DNA of 64,000 bases from contig CALUZB010000004.1 of NCBI GenBank assembly GCA_944325195.1, positions 310,001-374,000 of the forward strand, in the 5' to 3' direction. This DNA is from an uncultured Desulfovibrionaceae bacterium (GTDB taxonomy: Bacteria > Desulfobacterota > Desulfovibrionia > Desulfovibrionales > Desulfovibrionaceae). The translations under genes were made by a program, and so were the position numbers. This document shows positions 9,942 through 19,150 of the stretch, piece after piece (the first letter of the stretch is position 1; each line of letters begins with the position of its first letter). A model generated the notes under the pieces. That model was given only the letters and a program-made list of their open reading frames with translations. It ran no database searches and had not been told where the DNA came from.

Positions 9942-10904
9942 TCAAAAATGCGTTTCATCCACATTAATTTGTGCCAGTGCAGCATTGATGGCCGCCAGCT
10001 CGTCACTTGAAAGCTCGACGAGTGTTGCCCCCAGATTTTCTTCCAGGCGCTGCAGGCTGGTCGTGCCGGGAATAGGAATGACAAAAGGACGTTGCGCCAG
10101 TTCCCACGCAAGAACAATCTGGGCGGCTGTCGCCCTCTTCTGTTCGGCCACAGCCCGAATGAGATTGAGCAGCGCCTGATTGTGTTCCATAACTTCCGGC
10201 TTGAATCTCCCCATGAAGCTGCGAAAGTCGCCTTCGCCGTACACGGTATCAGGGGTGAAGCGCCCGCTCAGAAAACCGTTGCCCAGAGGACTGTAGGCGA
10301 CAAAGGCGATGTTCATGGCCGCGCACAGGTCAAACAGCCCCTGTTCAGGCTCGCGCCACAGCATGGAATACTGGTTTTCCACCGCGGCCAATGGGCAGAC
10401 GGCATGGGCGCGCTTCATATAGTCCACAGGTGCGTTGGAAAGACCCCAACCCAAGATTTTTCCTTCCTTCATCAGCGCGTTCATAGTTTCAGCGACTGTT
10501 TCCGGCTCCACGTTAGGGTCCACACGATGTTGATAATAGAGATCGATATGGTCGGTTTTGAGTCGGAGAAGGGAACCTTCCACCTGTTGGCGAATAGACG
10601 CAGGGCTGCTGTCCAGCAGATTGACAAGGTTACCGTCTACAATACGTTGCCCGACAATGCCGAATTTTGTTGCCAACACAACCTGGTCACGGATAGAAGA
10701 GAAAGCTTCTCCCAGTAACTCCTCATTGGCCGTGCCGTAAACAACGGCGGTATCAAAGAACGTACAGCCTAACTCCACGGCATGGCGGAGCAGTTTGAGC
10801 ATGTCTTCTCTGGGAGCAGGCTTGCCATAGGCGTGATCCATGCCCATGCAGCCAAGTCCGATTTCAGAAACGGACAGGCCGTTTCCCAACTGACGTTGTT
10901 TCAT
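9942..10904 (-). CDS. Aldo/keto reductase
   Basis: NADPH-dependent reductase of aldehydes or ketones, TIM-barrel family, 320 residues. The catalytic tetrad is visible: Asp51, Tyr56, Lys80 and His126. The C-terminal IPGTTSLQRLEENLGA motif binds the cofactor phosphate. No signal peptide, so cytoplasmic. GGAG lies nine bases before the ATG. In E. coli the AraC-type activator YqhC switches on an aldehyde reductase and an aldo/keto reductase; the AraC gene at the head of this block is of that type, which makes aldehyde removal a reasonable guess. Confidence 0.93.
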   Translation of the reverse strand: MKQRQLGNGLSVSEIGLGCMGMDHAYGKPAPREDMLKLLRHAVELGCTFFDTAVVYGTANEELLGEAFSSIRDQVVLATKFGIVGQRIVDGNLVNLLDSSPASIRQQVEGSLLRLKTDHIDLYYQHRVDPNVEPETVAETMNALMKEGKILGWGLSNAPVDYMKRAHAVCPLAAVENQYSMLWREPEQGLFDLCAAMNIAFVAYSPLGNGFLSGRFTPDTVYGEGDFRSFMGRFKPEVMEHNQALLNLIRAVAEQKRATAAQIVLAWELAQRPFVIPIPGTTSLQRLEENLGATLVELSSDELAAINAALAQINVDETHF

Positions 10905-10995
10905 ATTTGTTTTCTCCGCTATACCTGCATGGCAGGTTTGGGTTCAATTTTATAACTGATGATTTCATAGTGTTTCCATTACATAATCTGAAAGA

Positions 10996-12071
10996 TCACT
11001 TCAGATTATTGCGGAAAAAGGCTTCAAGCTTGTCAAAGGGAATCAGATCGATTTTGTCATAGAGATCGAAGTGTCCGGCGTTTTTGACGATGAAAAGTTC
11101 CTTGGGTTCAGCGGCTCGGGCATAGGCGTCTTCCGAGAAGGGGCGGGAGTGCGCCTTTTCCCCCATGATGAAAAGCATGGGGCGCGGTGAAATTGTTTCA
11201 ATATCATTGAAGGGATAAAAGTTCATGAATTTGATGTTCGTGGCCTTGTCGGAGCGGGTGTTGATTTCAAACGGCTCCCCTTTGGGAATAAATTCGCCCC
11301 TGCCATGATAAAAGGCATGGGAAGCCTTACGGGCGGCCGGAGCGTTTTCATCAACCTTGAACGGGGAACCGCCCACAAAAACTTGCTCGCCGCCAAGGAA
11401 ATCGGCATAGCGCTGTGCAGCGGCCTCGGCGATGTTTTTTTGCGTTGTTCGAGAGAGATGGAGCCGCGCAGGCCGCTGCGACGCATTTCTCCTATGTTGT
11501 ACATGCTCACGGTGGCAACGGCCTTCATTCGCGGATCGATTTTCGCGGCGCTGATGACGAAACTGCCGCTTCCGCAAATGCCGAGAATGCCGATTTTTTC
11601 CCGATCCACAAAGTCGCGGGTGCCGAGAAAGTCCACGGCGGCGCTGAAGGTTTCGGCGTATATGTCAGGCGCGATGCCGTGGCGCGGGATGCCGCCGCTT
11701 TCTCCCCAGAACTGCTGATCGACGGCAAGGGTCACAAAACCGCGAGCCGCAAGCTGAGCACCGTAGACGCTTGAAGCCTGTTCCTTGACCGCCCCCATCG
11801 GATGGCCGATGACAATGGCGCTCGCCTTGCCTTTAAGCTGCCTTGGCATGAACAGATTGCCGACAACTTCCATGCCGTACTGATTGCTGAAACTCACACG
11901 ATACAGCCGGACGTTGTCGTTGACGGAAAAGGTCTTGAAATCGCGGCTGGTGATTTCTGTCATGGTGGTTGCGGGCTTTTTTCCCTCCTGCCCGGCATGT
12001 GCCTGGGGTATGGTCATGAGGGAGACAACGCAGCAAAAAAGGCAAATACGCAGCCATTTAATCGAATGCAT
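10996..12071 (-). pseudogene. Exported DLH-like hydrolase, split by a frameshift at a run of seven A
   Basis: The ATG at 12071 has GGAG six bases upstream and begins a signal peptide (CVVSLMTIPQAHA). The protein then follows the paralogue at 12678-13736 closely, including the elbow GICGSG and KAVATVSMYNIGEMRRSG. At a T7 run on the plus strand (11435-11441, A7 in the message) homology passes to the -1 frame (TQKNIAEAAAQRYADFLGG) and continues without a stop to 10996. Only this one lesion is present, so it may be a recent mutation, a homopolymer sequencing error, or slippage that yields some full product. If intact it would be about 358 residues. Confidence 0.8.
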
Positions 12072-12096
12072 GACACGCTCCAGAGAGGATATGCTG

Positions 12097-12579
12097 TTAC
12101 CGGGCGGTATACTGTTCATCACTGACCTTTTCCATCCAGGTGACGCTTTTGCCGTCCAGGCGTTCGCCGATGGCGAGATGGGTCATGGCGGCATCGGGAG
12201 CAGCGCCGTGCCAGTGCTTGACATTGGGAGGGCACAGCACCACGTCCCCTTGCCGAATGACCTGAATCGGGCCGCCCCATTCCTGGGTCAGCCCGGTGCC
12301 GAACGTGACGATAAGCGTTTGTCCCAGCGGATGGCTATGCCAGTTGGTGCGCGCGCCCGGCTCAAAGGTGACGTAGGCGCCGTAGACGCGTTGCGGAGCC
12401 TGGGTGGCAAAAGCCGGATCAACGCGGACGCTGCCCGTGAAATTCTGGCTGGGAGCCGTGGACGAAGGGCGGGAACCGCCAGGAATCACGATCTGTCCCC
12501 GGGGTTCCGCATGGGCCGGAGGCACGGCCATGCTCCCGGCAAGCAGCAGGCAAAGGGTGAAAAGAGCGAGGCGTTTCAT
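12097..12579 (-). CDS. Exported cupin-domain protein
   Basis: 160 residues from the ATG at 12579 (GGAG six bases upstream; a frame reaching 12654 is less likely). Signal peptide ending PAHA at about 24. A single cupin barrel carries metal-ligand histidines His81 and His83 (NWHSH) and His122 and His124 (KHWHG). The sequence resembles the small cupins found beside carboxymuconolactone decarboxylases. It may be a metal-dependent isomerase, decarboxylase or oxygenase. It sits between two related hydrolase genes and ends 25 bp before the start of the frameshifted one. Confidence 0.9.
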   Translation of the reverse strand: MKRLALFTLCLLLAGSMAVPPAHAEPRGQIVIPGGSRPSSTAPSQNFTGSVRVDPAFATQAPQRVYGAYVTFEPGARTNWHSHPLGQTLIVTFGTGLTQEWGGPIQVIRQGDVVLCPPNVKHWHGAAPDAAMTHLAIGERLDGKSVTWMEKVSDEQYTAR

Positions 12580-12677
12580 GATCTTCTCCGTAGCAGGTTC
12601 GGCGGCGTCGGGCAGGAGGGCTTTTTCGTGCTGGCCGCCGTAGCCCTCCTGCATGGAACCGCCTTGTCGACGACGAA

Positions 12678-13736
12678 CTATTTCAGATTCTTGCCGTAGA
12701 ATGCCGTGAGCCTGGCAACGGCCTGATCCACATATTCAGGCACAAAGTAGGTCTGGATATGCGTGGCTCCGGGAATCTTGAAGAGTTCCTTGTCCTTGGT
12801 GCCCGTCGCCTTCTTGAAGGCCTCTTCGGACATGTACAGCGAGTCGGCCTTTTCCCCGGCCATCAGCAACAGAGGAACATTGATCAGGTTGATGTTGTCC
12901 ATGGCGTCCCAGGTCATGAGATCCATGAGACTGCTGGTCGTATAGCGGAACGTGGAGTTGGGATGCCGGTGCGTCTTTCCGTAGTACATCATGCCTTCAC
13001 GGTAGAGATCGGTGGGAATCTTGCTGATGCTTTCCTCGGTAAGAGCGTCAAAATCGACGTTGCCGGAATAGCTGATCTCCCCTGTGGCGACTTCCCTGGC
13101 GCGGGCGTCGGAAGCTTCCTTCAGGCGGGCCTGGATGGAATCAAGCTGCGTGTTCATGTAGCCGTTGCGCCGTACCTGGCCGGAATTGAACATGCTCAGC
13201 GTGGCCACGGCCTTGAAACGCTTGTCGGACTTGGCGGCGTTCAGCGTATAGCCGCCACCACCACAGATGCCCAGAGCGCCGATGCGATTGGCGTCCACGC
13301 CGGGATACGTGCTGATATAGTCAGCCATGCCGTGGATGTCTTCGGTGCGGAACTGGGGCTTGTCCACATTGCGGGGGGTTCCCTCGCTGGCTCCCTGGTA
13401 GGAAGCGTCCGCCGCGATGGTGATATAGCCTTTTTCCGCCAGACGCTGCGCATACAGCCCGGCCACCTGTTCCTTGACGCCGCCATTGGGATGAGCCACC
13501 ACGATAGCGGGATATTTTTTCGTGGCCTCATATCCGGCGGGGGTGTAGACGTTGGCCGCGATTTTCAGGCCGTTCAGCGTATAGGTGACGGGATGGATGT
13601 TTACTTTTCCCTTGACGTTTTCCATGATGGCTCCTTTGTACACAAGACCGAACGGATTGTTTTCAGCCGCATTCGCAACACATGCGAAAGCAAGGGAGGA
13701 TGCCACTGCCAGCGTCGTCAGAAGCGTTTTTTTCAT
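12678..13736 (-). CDS. Exported dienelactone-hydrolase-like alpha/beta hydrolase
   Basis: 352 residues; ATG at 13736 with AGGAG six bases upstream. Signal peptide ending ANA at 21-23. The nucleophile elbow is GICGG with Cys158 where most alpha/beta hydrolases have Ser; cysteine is the nucleophile in dienelactone hydrolase. A late Asp (GEKAD) and His (GATHIQ) fit the rest of the triad. The protein is a tandem paralogue of the frameshifted hydrolase at 10996-12071. Local GC is high (63% over 13201-13260). It lies 33 bp downstream of the CMD-like gene. Confidence 0.9.
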   Translation of the reverse strand: MKKTLLTTLAVASSLAFACVANAAENNPFGLVYKGAIMENVKGKVNIHPVTYTLNGLKIAANVYTPAGYEATKKYPAIVVAHPNGGVKEQVAGLYAQRLAEKGYITIAADASYQGASEGTPRNVDKPQFRTEDIHGMADYISTYPGVDANRIGALGICGGGGYTLNAAKSDKRFKAVATLSMFNSGQVRRNGYMNTQLDSIQARLKEASDARAREVATGEISYSGNVDFDALTEESISKIPTDLYREGMMYYGKTHRHPNSTFRYTTSSLMDLMTWDAMDNINLINVPLLLMAGEKADSLYMSEEAFKKATGTKDKELFKIPGATHIQTYFVPEYVDQAVARLTAFYGKNLK

Positions 13737-13769
13737 GATGGTCTCCTGTTCCATAAAACTGCTATGGCT

Positions 13770-14504
13770 CTATTTTGCCTGCATTCTGCTTTGCAATACG
13801 GTGTCCAAACTCTTTTTCGCCAGTTCCGCTTCCTCCTTGCCGACTTTCGTTTCAAGCACGGATACAAACGCTTTCATTTGATCTTCGCTCAATCCGACAA
13901 CCAGGCAGCAGTTCAAATGGGAACGCAACTGCGTTGCGGCAGGAAGACTGGCCAATGCGGAAACCGTGGCCAGTTCCCGCTCCTGGAAGCTGAGAACATC
14001 ACGGCTGAAAATGTCGCCAAAAAGATGTTCCTTCAGAAAGGTGTCGATCATGGGCGCAAATTCATAGACCCGTCCGCTGGCAGGTCTGCCGATGACAGTG
14101 GTCTGATTCGCCGTGCCGAGTTCGCGGATGTTCGCCTTATCGGGCAAGGGGGCGGCATCGCGGCCCACTTCATCGTGAATGCCCTGAGCTTTCCGCTCAT
14201 CAAGCAAAGCAATGAAGGTGTTCAGACCCGTCAGGCTGCGCGGGAACCCCGTATAGGCATACATCTGCACCAGCACTTCCCGTATCTCGTTGATCGTCAT
14301 GCCGTTTTGCAGACCATCGGCAAGGGCTGCCTTCAGCTTTTCCACATTGCCGTTCGCCGTAAACGCCGCAATGGGGATAATGCTTTGCTGTTTGCCGCTC
14401 AATGCCGATACGGAATGCGTACTTTCGGCATGTGCAATCGCCGGCAATCCCATTGCTGCAGTACAGTATAGGCCCAAAATAACCGCGAATACCTTGGACA
14501 ACAC
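13770..14504 (-). CDS. Exported carboxymuconolactone-decarboxylase-like protein
   Basis: 244 residues with two CMD/AhpD-like helical domains. The first contains NGMTINEIREVLVQMYAYTG, the second RSHLNCCLVVGLSEDQ, whose His and paired Cys lie where this family has its active site. A signal peptide ends AIAHA near residue 26. Family members decarboxylate gamma-carboxymuconolactone or act as thiol peroxidase partners; the exported two-domain form has no assigned reaction that I know of. The GTG at 14504 is chosen because AGGAG precedes it by six bases. It is the first enzyme gene after the AraC regulator. Confidence 0.88.
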   Translation of the reverse strand: MLSKVFAVILGLYCTAAMGLPAIAHAESTHSVSALSGKQQSIIPIAAFTANGNVEKLKAALADGLQNGMTINEIREVLVQMYAYTGFPRSLTGLNTFIALLDERKAQGIHDEVGRDAAPLPDKANIRELGTANQTTVIGRPASGRVYEFAPMIDTFLKEHLFGDIFSRDVLSFQERELATVSALASLPAATQLRSHLNCCLVVGLSEDQMKAFVSVLETKVGKEEAELAKKSLDTVLQSRMQAK

Positions 14505-14578
14505 CAGACTCTCCTTGTTAATGTTGCATCAAAGTTTTCCTTTCGTTGAGAACAAAATAAGATTTCTCCGGCAAAGGA

Positions 14579-14609
14579 ACTATATGTAATCCAAGCGATT
14601 TTTTGCCTA
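14579..14609 (-). promoter_or_regulatory. Candidate activator-dependent promoter of the enzyme block
   Basis: On the minus strand TATAGT (14584-14579) forms a good -10 box about 75 bases before the GTG at 14504. Seventeen bases further upstream there is no good -35 box, only an A-rich stretch. A strong -10 with a poor -35 is typical of promoters that need an activator such as an AraC protein. Inference from pattern. Confidence 0.4.
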
Positions 14610-14645
14610 TTTCGCTCAGCGCTGTTTGCTTTATGGAAAAGCTAA

Positions 14646-14690
14646 AAACAGAAAAGCGTGGAAGCCTTATCACTTGAGGCTTCCACGCTT
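14646..14690 (-). terminator. Terminator downstream of the AraC gene
   Basis: A perfect 14-bp stem (14654-14667 with 14677-14690) around a nine-base loop, followed on the minus strand by a T-rich run (TTTTCTGTTTTT). It separates the regulator from the enzyme genes, so these are probably transcribed from their own promoter. Confidence 0.85.
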
Positions 14691-14714
14691 GAATTTATGA
14701 ATTTAATCAATAAA

Positions 14715-15614
14715 TTATGAACGTTTTTTAGCTACATCCCTACGGGGCGGGGCTCCGAACAGGCGTTTATATTCCCTGTTGAACTGTGAACCGCTTTCAT
14801 ATCCAACCATAAGCGCCGCGGTACCGGCATCCCTTCCTTCAAGCAGCATGAGGCGCTCGGCTTCATAAAGCCGCAGTCGCTTTTGGAATTGGAGTGGACT
14901 GAGATTGGTCACTTCTTTAAAATGTCGATTGAATGTTGAGGGAGCCATGTTGACTTTCCGAGCCAGTTCTTCCATGCGAAATGGGGCTGTGTAATTTTCC
15001 CGTAACCAAGAAATCGCTTGAGCAATTTGATTTGCCTGTGTTCCGTTTGTATTGAAAAGCCGCAGACAGCCACCTTGACTGCCGCTAAGCAAATAGAAAT
15101 GAATTTCACGGAGAATTAGAGGGGCTAAGACTGAAATTCGTGACGGGGTGTCAAGCAGACTCACAAGGCGTTTGAAGGCGTCCAAAAGCTCTTCACCGGC
15201 TTTAGAAATGACTATCGGATTGAGAGAAGCAGTGCTTTCCGTAACTATAGTAGGCAGCTCGGTAATTAATTGAGAGATGATATGTCTGTCGAGTTTGACG
15301 GACAGAGAAAGGAACGGGGCTTGTGGAGAGGCCTCAGTCACATGAAATACCCCCGGCATATCAATGCCGACGACAACACAATGATTTTTACCATAATTAG
15401 CCTCATGATCGCCAATCATCGAACGCTTAAATCCTTGCACAACCAATGCAACCATAGGGTGGTAAAAACAGCGTATTGCAGAAGTGTTTTCATCGTAACG
15501 AGTTAATGCCAAACCCGGAATAGGTGTTTCCAGCCTGGATTGTTCAGGGAGCCATTTCAACAATTTCTCTCTTAGAGAACCAGCCTGTTCTGGAATGGTT
15601 ATCGGATTACTCAT
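14715..15614 (-). CDS. AraC-family regulator, YqhC-like
   Basis: 299 residues: an AraC_N-type sensory domain (about 20-170) followed by a C-terminal double helix-turn-helix (about 195-290) with LARKVNMAPSTFNRHFK and the second helix region ALMVGYESGSQFNREYKR. This two-part layout is that of YqhC, which activates aldehyde reductase genes in E. coli. GGAG stands eight bases before the ATG. It heads the enzyme block on the same strand but is cut off from it by a strong terminator. The sequence motif TATCAG occurs twice just upstream (near 15650), perhaps for self-control. Confidence 0.92.
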   Translation of the reverse strand: MSNPITIPEQAGSLREKLLKWLPEQSRLETPIPGLALTRYDENTSAIRCFYHPMVALVVQGFKRSMIGDHEANYGKNHCVVVGIDMPGVFHVTEASPQAPFLSLSVKLDRHIISQLITELPTIVTESTASLNPIVISKAGEELLDAFKRLVSLLDTPSRISVLAPLILREIHFYLLSGSQGGCLRLFNTNGTQANQIAQAISWLRENYTAPFRMEELARKVNMAPSTFNRHFKEVTNLSPLQFQKRLRLYEAERLMLLEGRDAGTAALMVGYESGSQFNREYKRLFGAPPRRDVAKKRS

Positions 15615-16118
15615 GCTGCTTGCTCCAGTAGTTAAAGTAAAATATCAGTTAAACATGATGTTATCAGAAAATTCCATTGCTTTCCGGGTACACTGAAGCC
15701 GAGATATTCTCCGGCGGGTCTCCCAAAATCCTCCAGTCGGACGATATTCCCTTTGTTCACCTATTTTCTTCCAAATATCAAGTTCGGTAATTTTTCAGAC
15801 CAGACCACTGTTTCATGGTTATAATGGGCTTTGTACATCTTAATTTGAGCTGGTCATACCTTCTTTCCCGTATGACCAAGTATTCAATTAAAATAAAGGA
15901 GAGCCTTTCACATGCCGTACTTGCTGCGTCTATAATACATGGGAACGTTCAACGTACAATCCCCACACACGGGGTACCAGTTCAATGAGGCTATGTTAAA
16001 AAGGCTTGCGAGGCACTCACAGCTCCTCATCCATTTTCAGATTTACCGCGTGCTGTTCTATGAATATGGTTCAGCAGTTCTCGTCAGTTAGGCGCTCATC
16101 ATAAGCGAGCTACAGTGT
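15615..16118. other. Intergenic stretch between two minus-strand genes
   Basis: 504 bp. The right part of the AraC promoter should lie in the first 100 bases. A plus-strand AAGGAG at about 15897 precedes a seven-codon frame (MPYLLRL), too short to judge. No RNA gene, terminator or mobile-element remnant recognised. Confidence 0.45.
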
Positions 16119-17093
16119 CTATGTTCCCCCAACACTATTGCCGATGTGCAGGGTTATTTCTTCCAGAATTGCTTTTTCCGGGGAAGCGGGCAGCAGAGAA
16201 AGTTTTTCCCTTGCAACTTGCAGAAATAAGTCCAGTTGCGCCCGGCACTGCTGTGTCAGCTCTGAAGCATGTGCCTGCATACAGATATTTCCAAGTTCTG
16301 CCTGATCGATGTGTCCGGATACAATTCTGTTTATCAGGGCCTGTTGTTGCTTGTGCGGCAGGGTATTGAGGTAGAGGTGAACGGGCAGCGTGATATTCCC
16401 CCGCAAGATGTCCCGCCCCTGATCTTTACCGGTTTGCACAGCCGGAAGGAAATCTCGCCAGTCGTCTGCAATTTGGTAGGCTGCTCCAAGATTTCGCCCG
16501 AATTCACGTAAAAGCGCGCATACGGGTTGGGGCTGCATGGCCAGGCTGCCCCCCATTTCGCAGGCAGCCCCTATCAGACTTCCGGTTTTTTTGAAAATTG
16601 TTTCAAGGTACAGATGCTGGGAACATAGACCGGCTGTTTCCATAATCTGACCATGCACCATATCGTTGACGCAATCGGAGTAAATCAGGAATATCTGAGG
16701 CTGGCTGCTTGCACAAATGTGCATGGCTGAAGCGAGCATGGCATCTCCGGCAAGCAATGCCTCTTTCACCCCAAAACGCAGATGGCCGCAGGGTTTGCCC
16801 CGCCGCAGGGTTGAATCGTCCTGAATGTCGTCGTGCAACAGTGAGGCTGTATGGGTCAGTTCTAGGGCCGCAGCCAAAGAATAGGCGCCTTCCGGCAACT
16901 TACCGAACATGCCGCTACACAGCAGAAGCAGACCAGCCCGCAGGCACTTCCCCTGGTTATCCAGCAGATAGGCACACGGTTCTCTGCCGGGCTTGGGCAA
17001 GAGGCGTATGTATTTTAATATCTCAGCAGAAATTCCCGGCCAGTGTAAGATAAGATATTCCTGATATGATTTGATTTGGAAATGGGACTTCAA
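16119..17093 (-). CDS. Polyprenyl diphosphate synthase
   Basis: Trans-type prenyl chain elongation enzyme making the isoprenoid tail of menaquinone or the like from IPP. The 324-residue protein has the first Asp-rich motif HDDIQDD (Asp88, 89, 92, 93) and the second YQIADDWRD (Asp210, 211, 214), plus LRRGKP after the first. Product length cannot be read. The start is a TTG at 17093 with AAGGGGG five bases upstream; no ATG lies near. It stands alone with long gaps on both sides. Confidence 0.92.
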   Translation of the reverse strand: MKSHFQIKSYQEYLILHWPGISAEILKYIRLLPKPGREPCAYLLDNQGKCLRAGLLLLCSGMFGKLPEGAYSLAAALELTHTASLLHDDIQDDSTLRRGKPCGHLRFGVKEALLAGDAMLASAMHICASSQPQIFLIYSDCVNDMVHGQIMETAGLCSQHLYLETIFKKTGSLIGAACEMGGSLAMQPQPVCALLREFGRNLGAAYQIADDWRDFLPAVQTGKDQGRDILRGNITLPVHLYLNTLPHKQQQALINRIVSGHIDQAELGNICMQAHASELTQQCRAQLDLFLQVAREKLSLLPASPEKAILEEITLHIGNSVGGT

Positions 17094-17618
17094 CCAACCC
17101 CCTTATATATTTCCGGACGAAATGATTTGCTTCAGGTTACCTTAGTCGGCGGGCAATCCCACCTTCTACAGGAACCTGTTCCGTTTATCCCGCAAGTCAG
17201 CGAACTGCCGCCCGAGTGTATATTTTCCGGGCTGCACCTATAGCTCAATCATAAAACGTCTGACAGACTTTTATGTGGTTCACGTCACTGAATGGAGTTC
17301 GACTTTCTTATCGCCGGTTTTATCGACAGCGCCATTTCGTCCGATTTTTGAAAACGTCTGTAAATGCTCTCTAACCAAATATCTTAACAAATACAAAAGT
17401 AAAACTCCAGATGTATAGAAGATGGGTATATTGGTTCTGAGCTCTGGATATTTAGTGAAATTAAATGTATTCATAGACGAGAGGACATGGACGGCCAAGA
17501 GGGAACCAGTTCAGCTGGTATGGCCGGAAATACTTACGGCGGGGCAGCGTGGGAGGCGCTCGTTAAGCGACGCAAGCTGCTGGGAACGCCGGTAATTATT
17601 GGTGCTTGAGGTGGACCA
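17094..17618. other. Intergenic stretch with one possible 40-codon frame
   Basis: 525 bp. An ATG-to-TGA frame at 17487-17609 (+) would encode 40 residues rich in Gly and Ala (SSAGMAGNTYGGAAWEAL) and stops ten bases before the DUF2065 gene, which it might precede as a leader. Support is weak. Nothing else recognised. Confidence 0.35.
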
Positions 17619-17822
17619 ATGCAGTTTTTACCATGGATATTGTCAGGTTTGGGGCTGGCCTTATTTCTGGAGGGTTCTCCATATTTTCTTTTTCCCGGGC
17701 GTATGCGCAAGCGGCTTGCCTATATGAGCGAGCTGCCGGTGAGCACTTTAAGATGGAGCGGGATTATTGAGGCTTTAATCGGGGTGCTCTTGGTCGGCTT
17801 AGCTGTGCACTTCAGCGCGTAA
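17619..17822 (+). CDS. DUF2065 (YjeT-like) inner-membrane protein
   Basis: 67 residues with two membrane helices (about 4-24 and 45-65) and the central motif SPYFLFPGRMRKRL characteristic of DUF2065. In many proteobacteria the gene follows hflK-hflC, but no such genes are next to it here. Function unknown. A GGTGG stands just before the ATG. Confidence 0.85.
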   Translation: MQFLPWILSGLGLALFLEGSPYFLFPGRMRKRLAYMSELPVSTLRWSGIIEALIGVLLVGLAVHFSA

Positions 17823-17841
17823 GGAAAAAAGTAGGCTTGCT

Positions 17842-18681
17842 TTAAGAAGCAAGCTGAGCCAGAAAGTAGCGCACCAAGTTGACGGACATACCAGTTCCGA
17901 TTATCAGCATCATCAGGCCGAAAATAATTTTCAGGCGACGCTCGGTGAGTTTGTGGGCAATCTTTACGCCCATAGGCGCGAAAAGCACAGCCGTGAGCAT
18001 AATCGCCGCCAAGGCGGGAAGATGCACATAGCCCAGTGCGCCCCACGGCATTCCCGCGCCGGGAAAGCCGTGCTCAACTATTCCATTTACAACATAACCC
18101 AGGGCTCCGGAAATGCTGATGAAAACGCCTAAGCTTGCTGATACGGCTATGGCGCAGCGCATAGTATTGCAGTTCCAGTGAAGGTAGGGAACAATAATAG
18201 TTCCACCGCCAATGCCCACCAGGCTGCAGATTGCTCCTATTAAGGCGCCAACCGGGGCTGAAAGAGCTGGGGGAACAGGATTCTTGCGTTGCCCGAACTT
18301 GAAGCCGACCAGCATATTGACCGCCAAGGTGAAAATAAACAGTGTAAAAAACGCTTTTAAAAACAAGGGGTTAAGTCTGGTGGCTACGCTGGAACCGGCC
18401 AGCGTTCCCAACACCAGCCAAGGGGCGAGGCTTTTTATCAAATCCCAGCGCAGCGGCATATATTTATTATGGGCTCTGGCACTTGAAAAAGAGGTGAAAG
18501 CAATGCTGGCCAGGGAAGTGCCTACAGCCAGCCGGTAAATCTGGTCCGGGTCGGCGCCGAGCAAAGAAAAAGCCAAACTTAGCAAAGGAACCATGATAAT
18601 ACCGCCGCCTATTCCCAGCAGCCCTGAAAAAAAGCCGCCGACCATGCCCACTGTAAGAAACAACATCAGCGCAAAAATCAT
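17842..18681 (-). CDS. TauE/SafE family anion permease
   Basis: 279 residues with about eight membrane helices and the duplicated family motif: GGFFSGLLGIGGGIIMVPLL in the first half and GAICSLVGIGGGTIIVPYL in the second. Family members export sulfite, sulfoacetate or other sulfur-containing anions, which fits a sulfur-metabolising host, but the substrate is not evident. The ATG at 18681 with GAGG eight bases upstream is chosen over a TTG at 18741. Convergent with the DUF2065 gene, 19 bp apart. Confidence 0.92.
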   Translation of the reverse strand: MIFALMLFLTVGMVGGFFSGLLGIGGGIIMVPLLSLAFSLLGADPDQIYRLAVGTSLASIAFTSFSSARAHNKYMPLRWDLIKSLAPWLVLGTLAGSSVATRLNPLFLKAFFTLFIFTLAVNMLVGFKFGQRKNPVPPALSAPVGALIGAICSLVGIGGGTIIVPYLHWNCNTMRCAIAVSASLGVFISISGALGYVVNGIVEHGFPGAGMPWGALGYVHLPALAAIMLTAVLFAPMGVKIAHKLTERRLKIIFGLMMLIIGTGMSVNLVRYFLAQLAS

Positions 18682-19150
18682 TATTGCAACCTCAATTCCA
18701 ATCAGCAGTTTAAGCAAAGCAAAAATGAAATAACCCTTCAATCTATTGGCCTTAAAATCATACTACAAGATTGATTAAAATCAAATCCATGTTGATTTTA
18801 AGGGGAAATTGCCGGTTATAATTATTGATATGTGCTTGGTTCACAGACAATGTCGGCAAGACGTGGCCGGCATTCTGAAAGTGAACTTGCAAAAGCGGCA
18901 CATCTGGCCTCGCTTACCGCTGAAAGTCCGGAAGGAAGGAGTATTATAGCTCTTGCTGAAGAGCGCGCCGGGCAGTAGTTTACTGCCGAAAACCATTTGT
19001 GAGGAGGCCCCATACTCATGGCTTCCACTTACAGTAAGGACGGCAAGCCCCTGTTGTATGCGGACCCAAGCTTAAACGCTTGAATGCGCTCAACCATACT
19101 CCCCCAGAGTGGCTATCGCATACTCAGAGTAGAAGAGCTGGGTTGAGTTA
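18682..19150. other. Intergenic stretch with two possible very small frames
   Basis: 469 bp. On the plus strand 18850-18978 could encode 42 residues (SARRGRHSESELAKAAH...), without a ribosome binding site. At 19018-19083 a 21-codon frame (MASTYSKDGKPLLYADP) follows GAGGAGG with ten bases spacing. The second has the better signal. No homologue is known to me. Confidence 0.35.

Noticed and set aside
12759-14471. A 570-codon open frame on the plus strand
   Set aside because: It is antisense to the DLH-like and CMD-like genes, whose motifs, signal peptides and starts are clear; the high local GC explains the long open frame.
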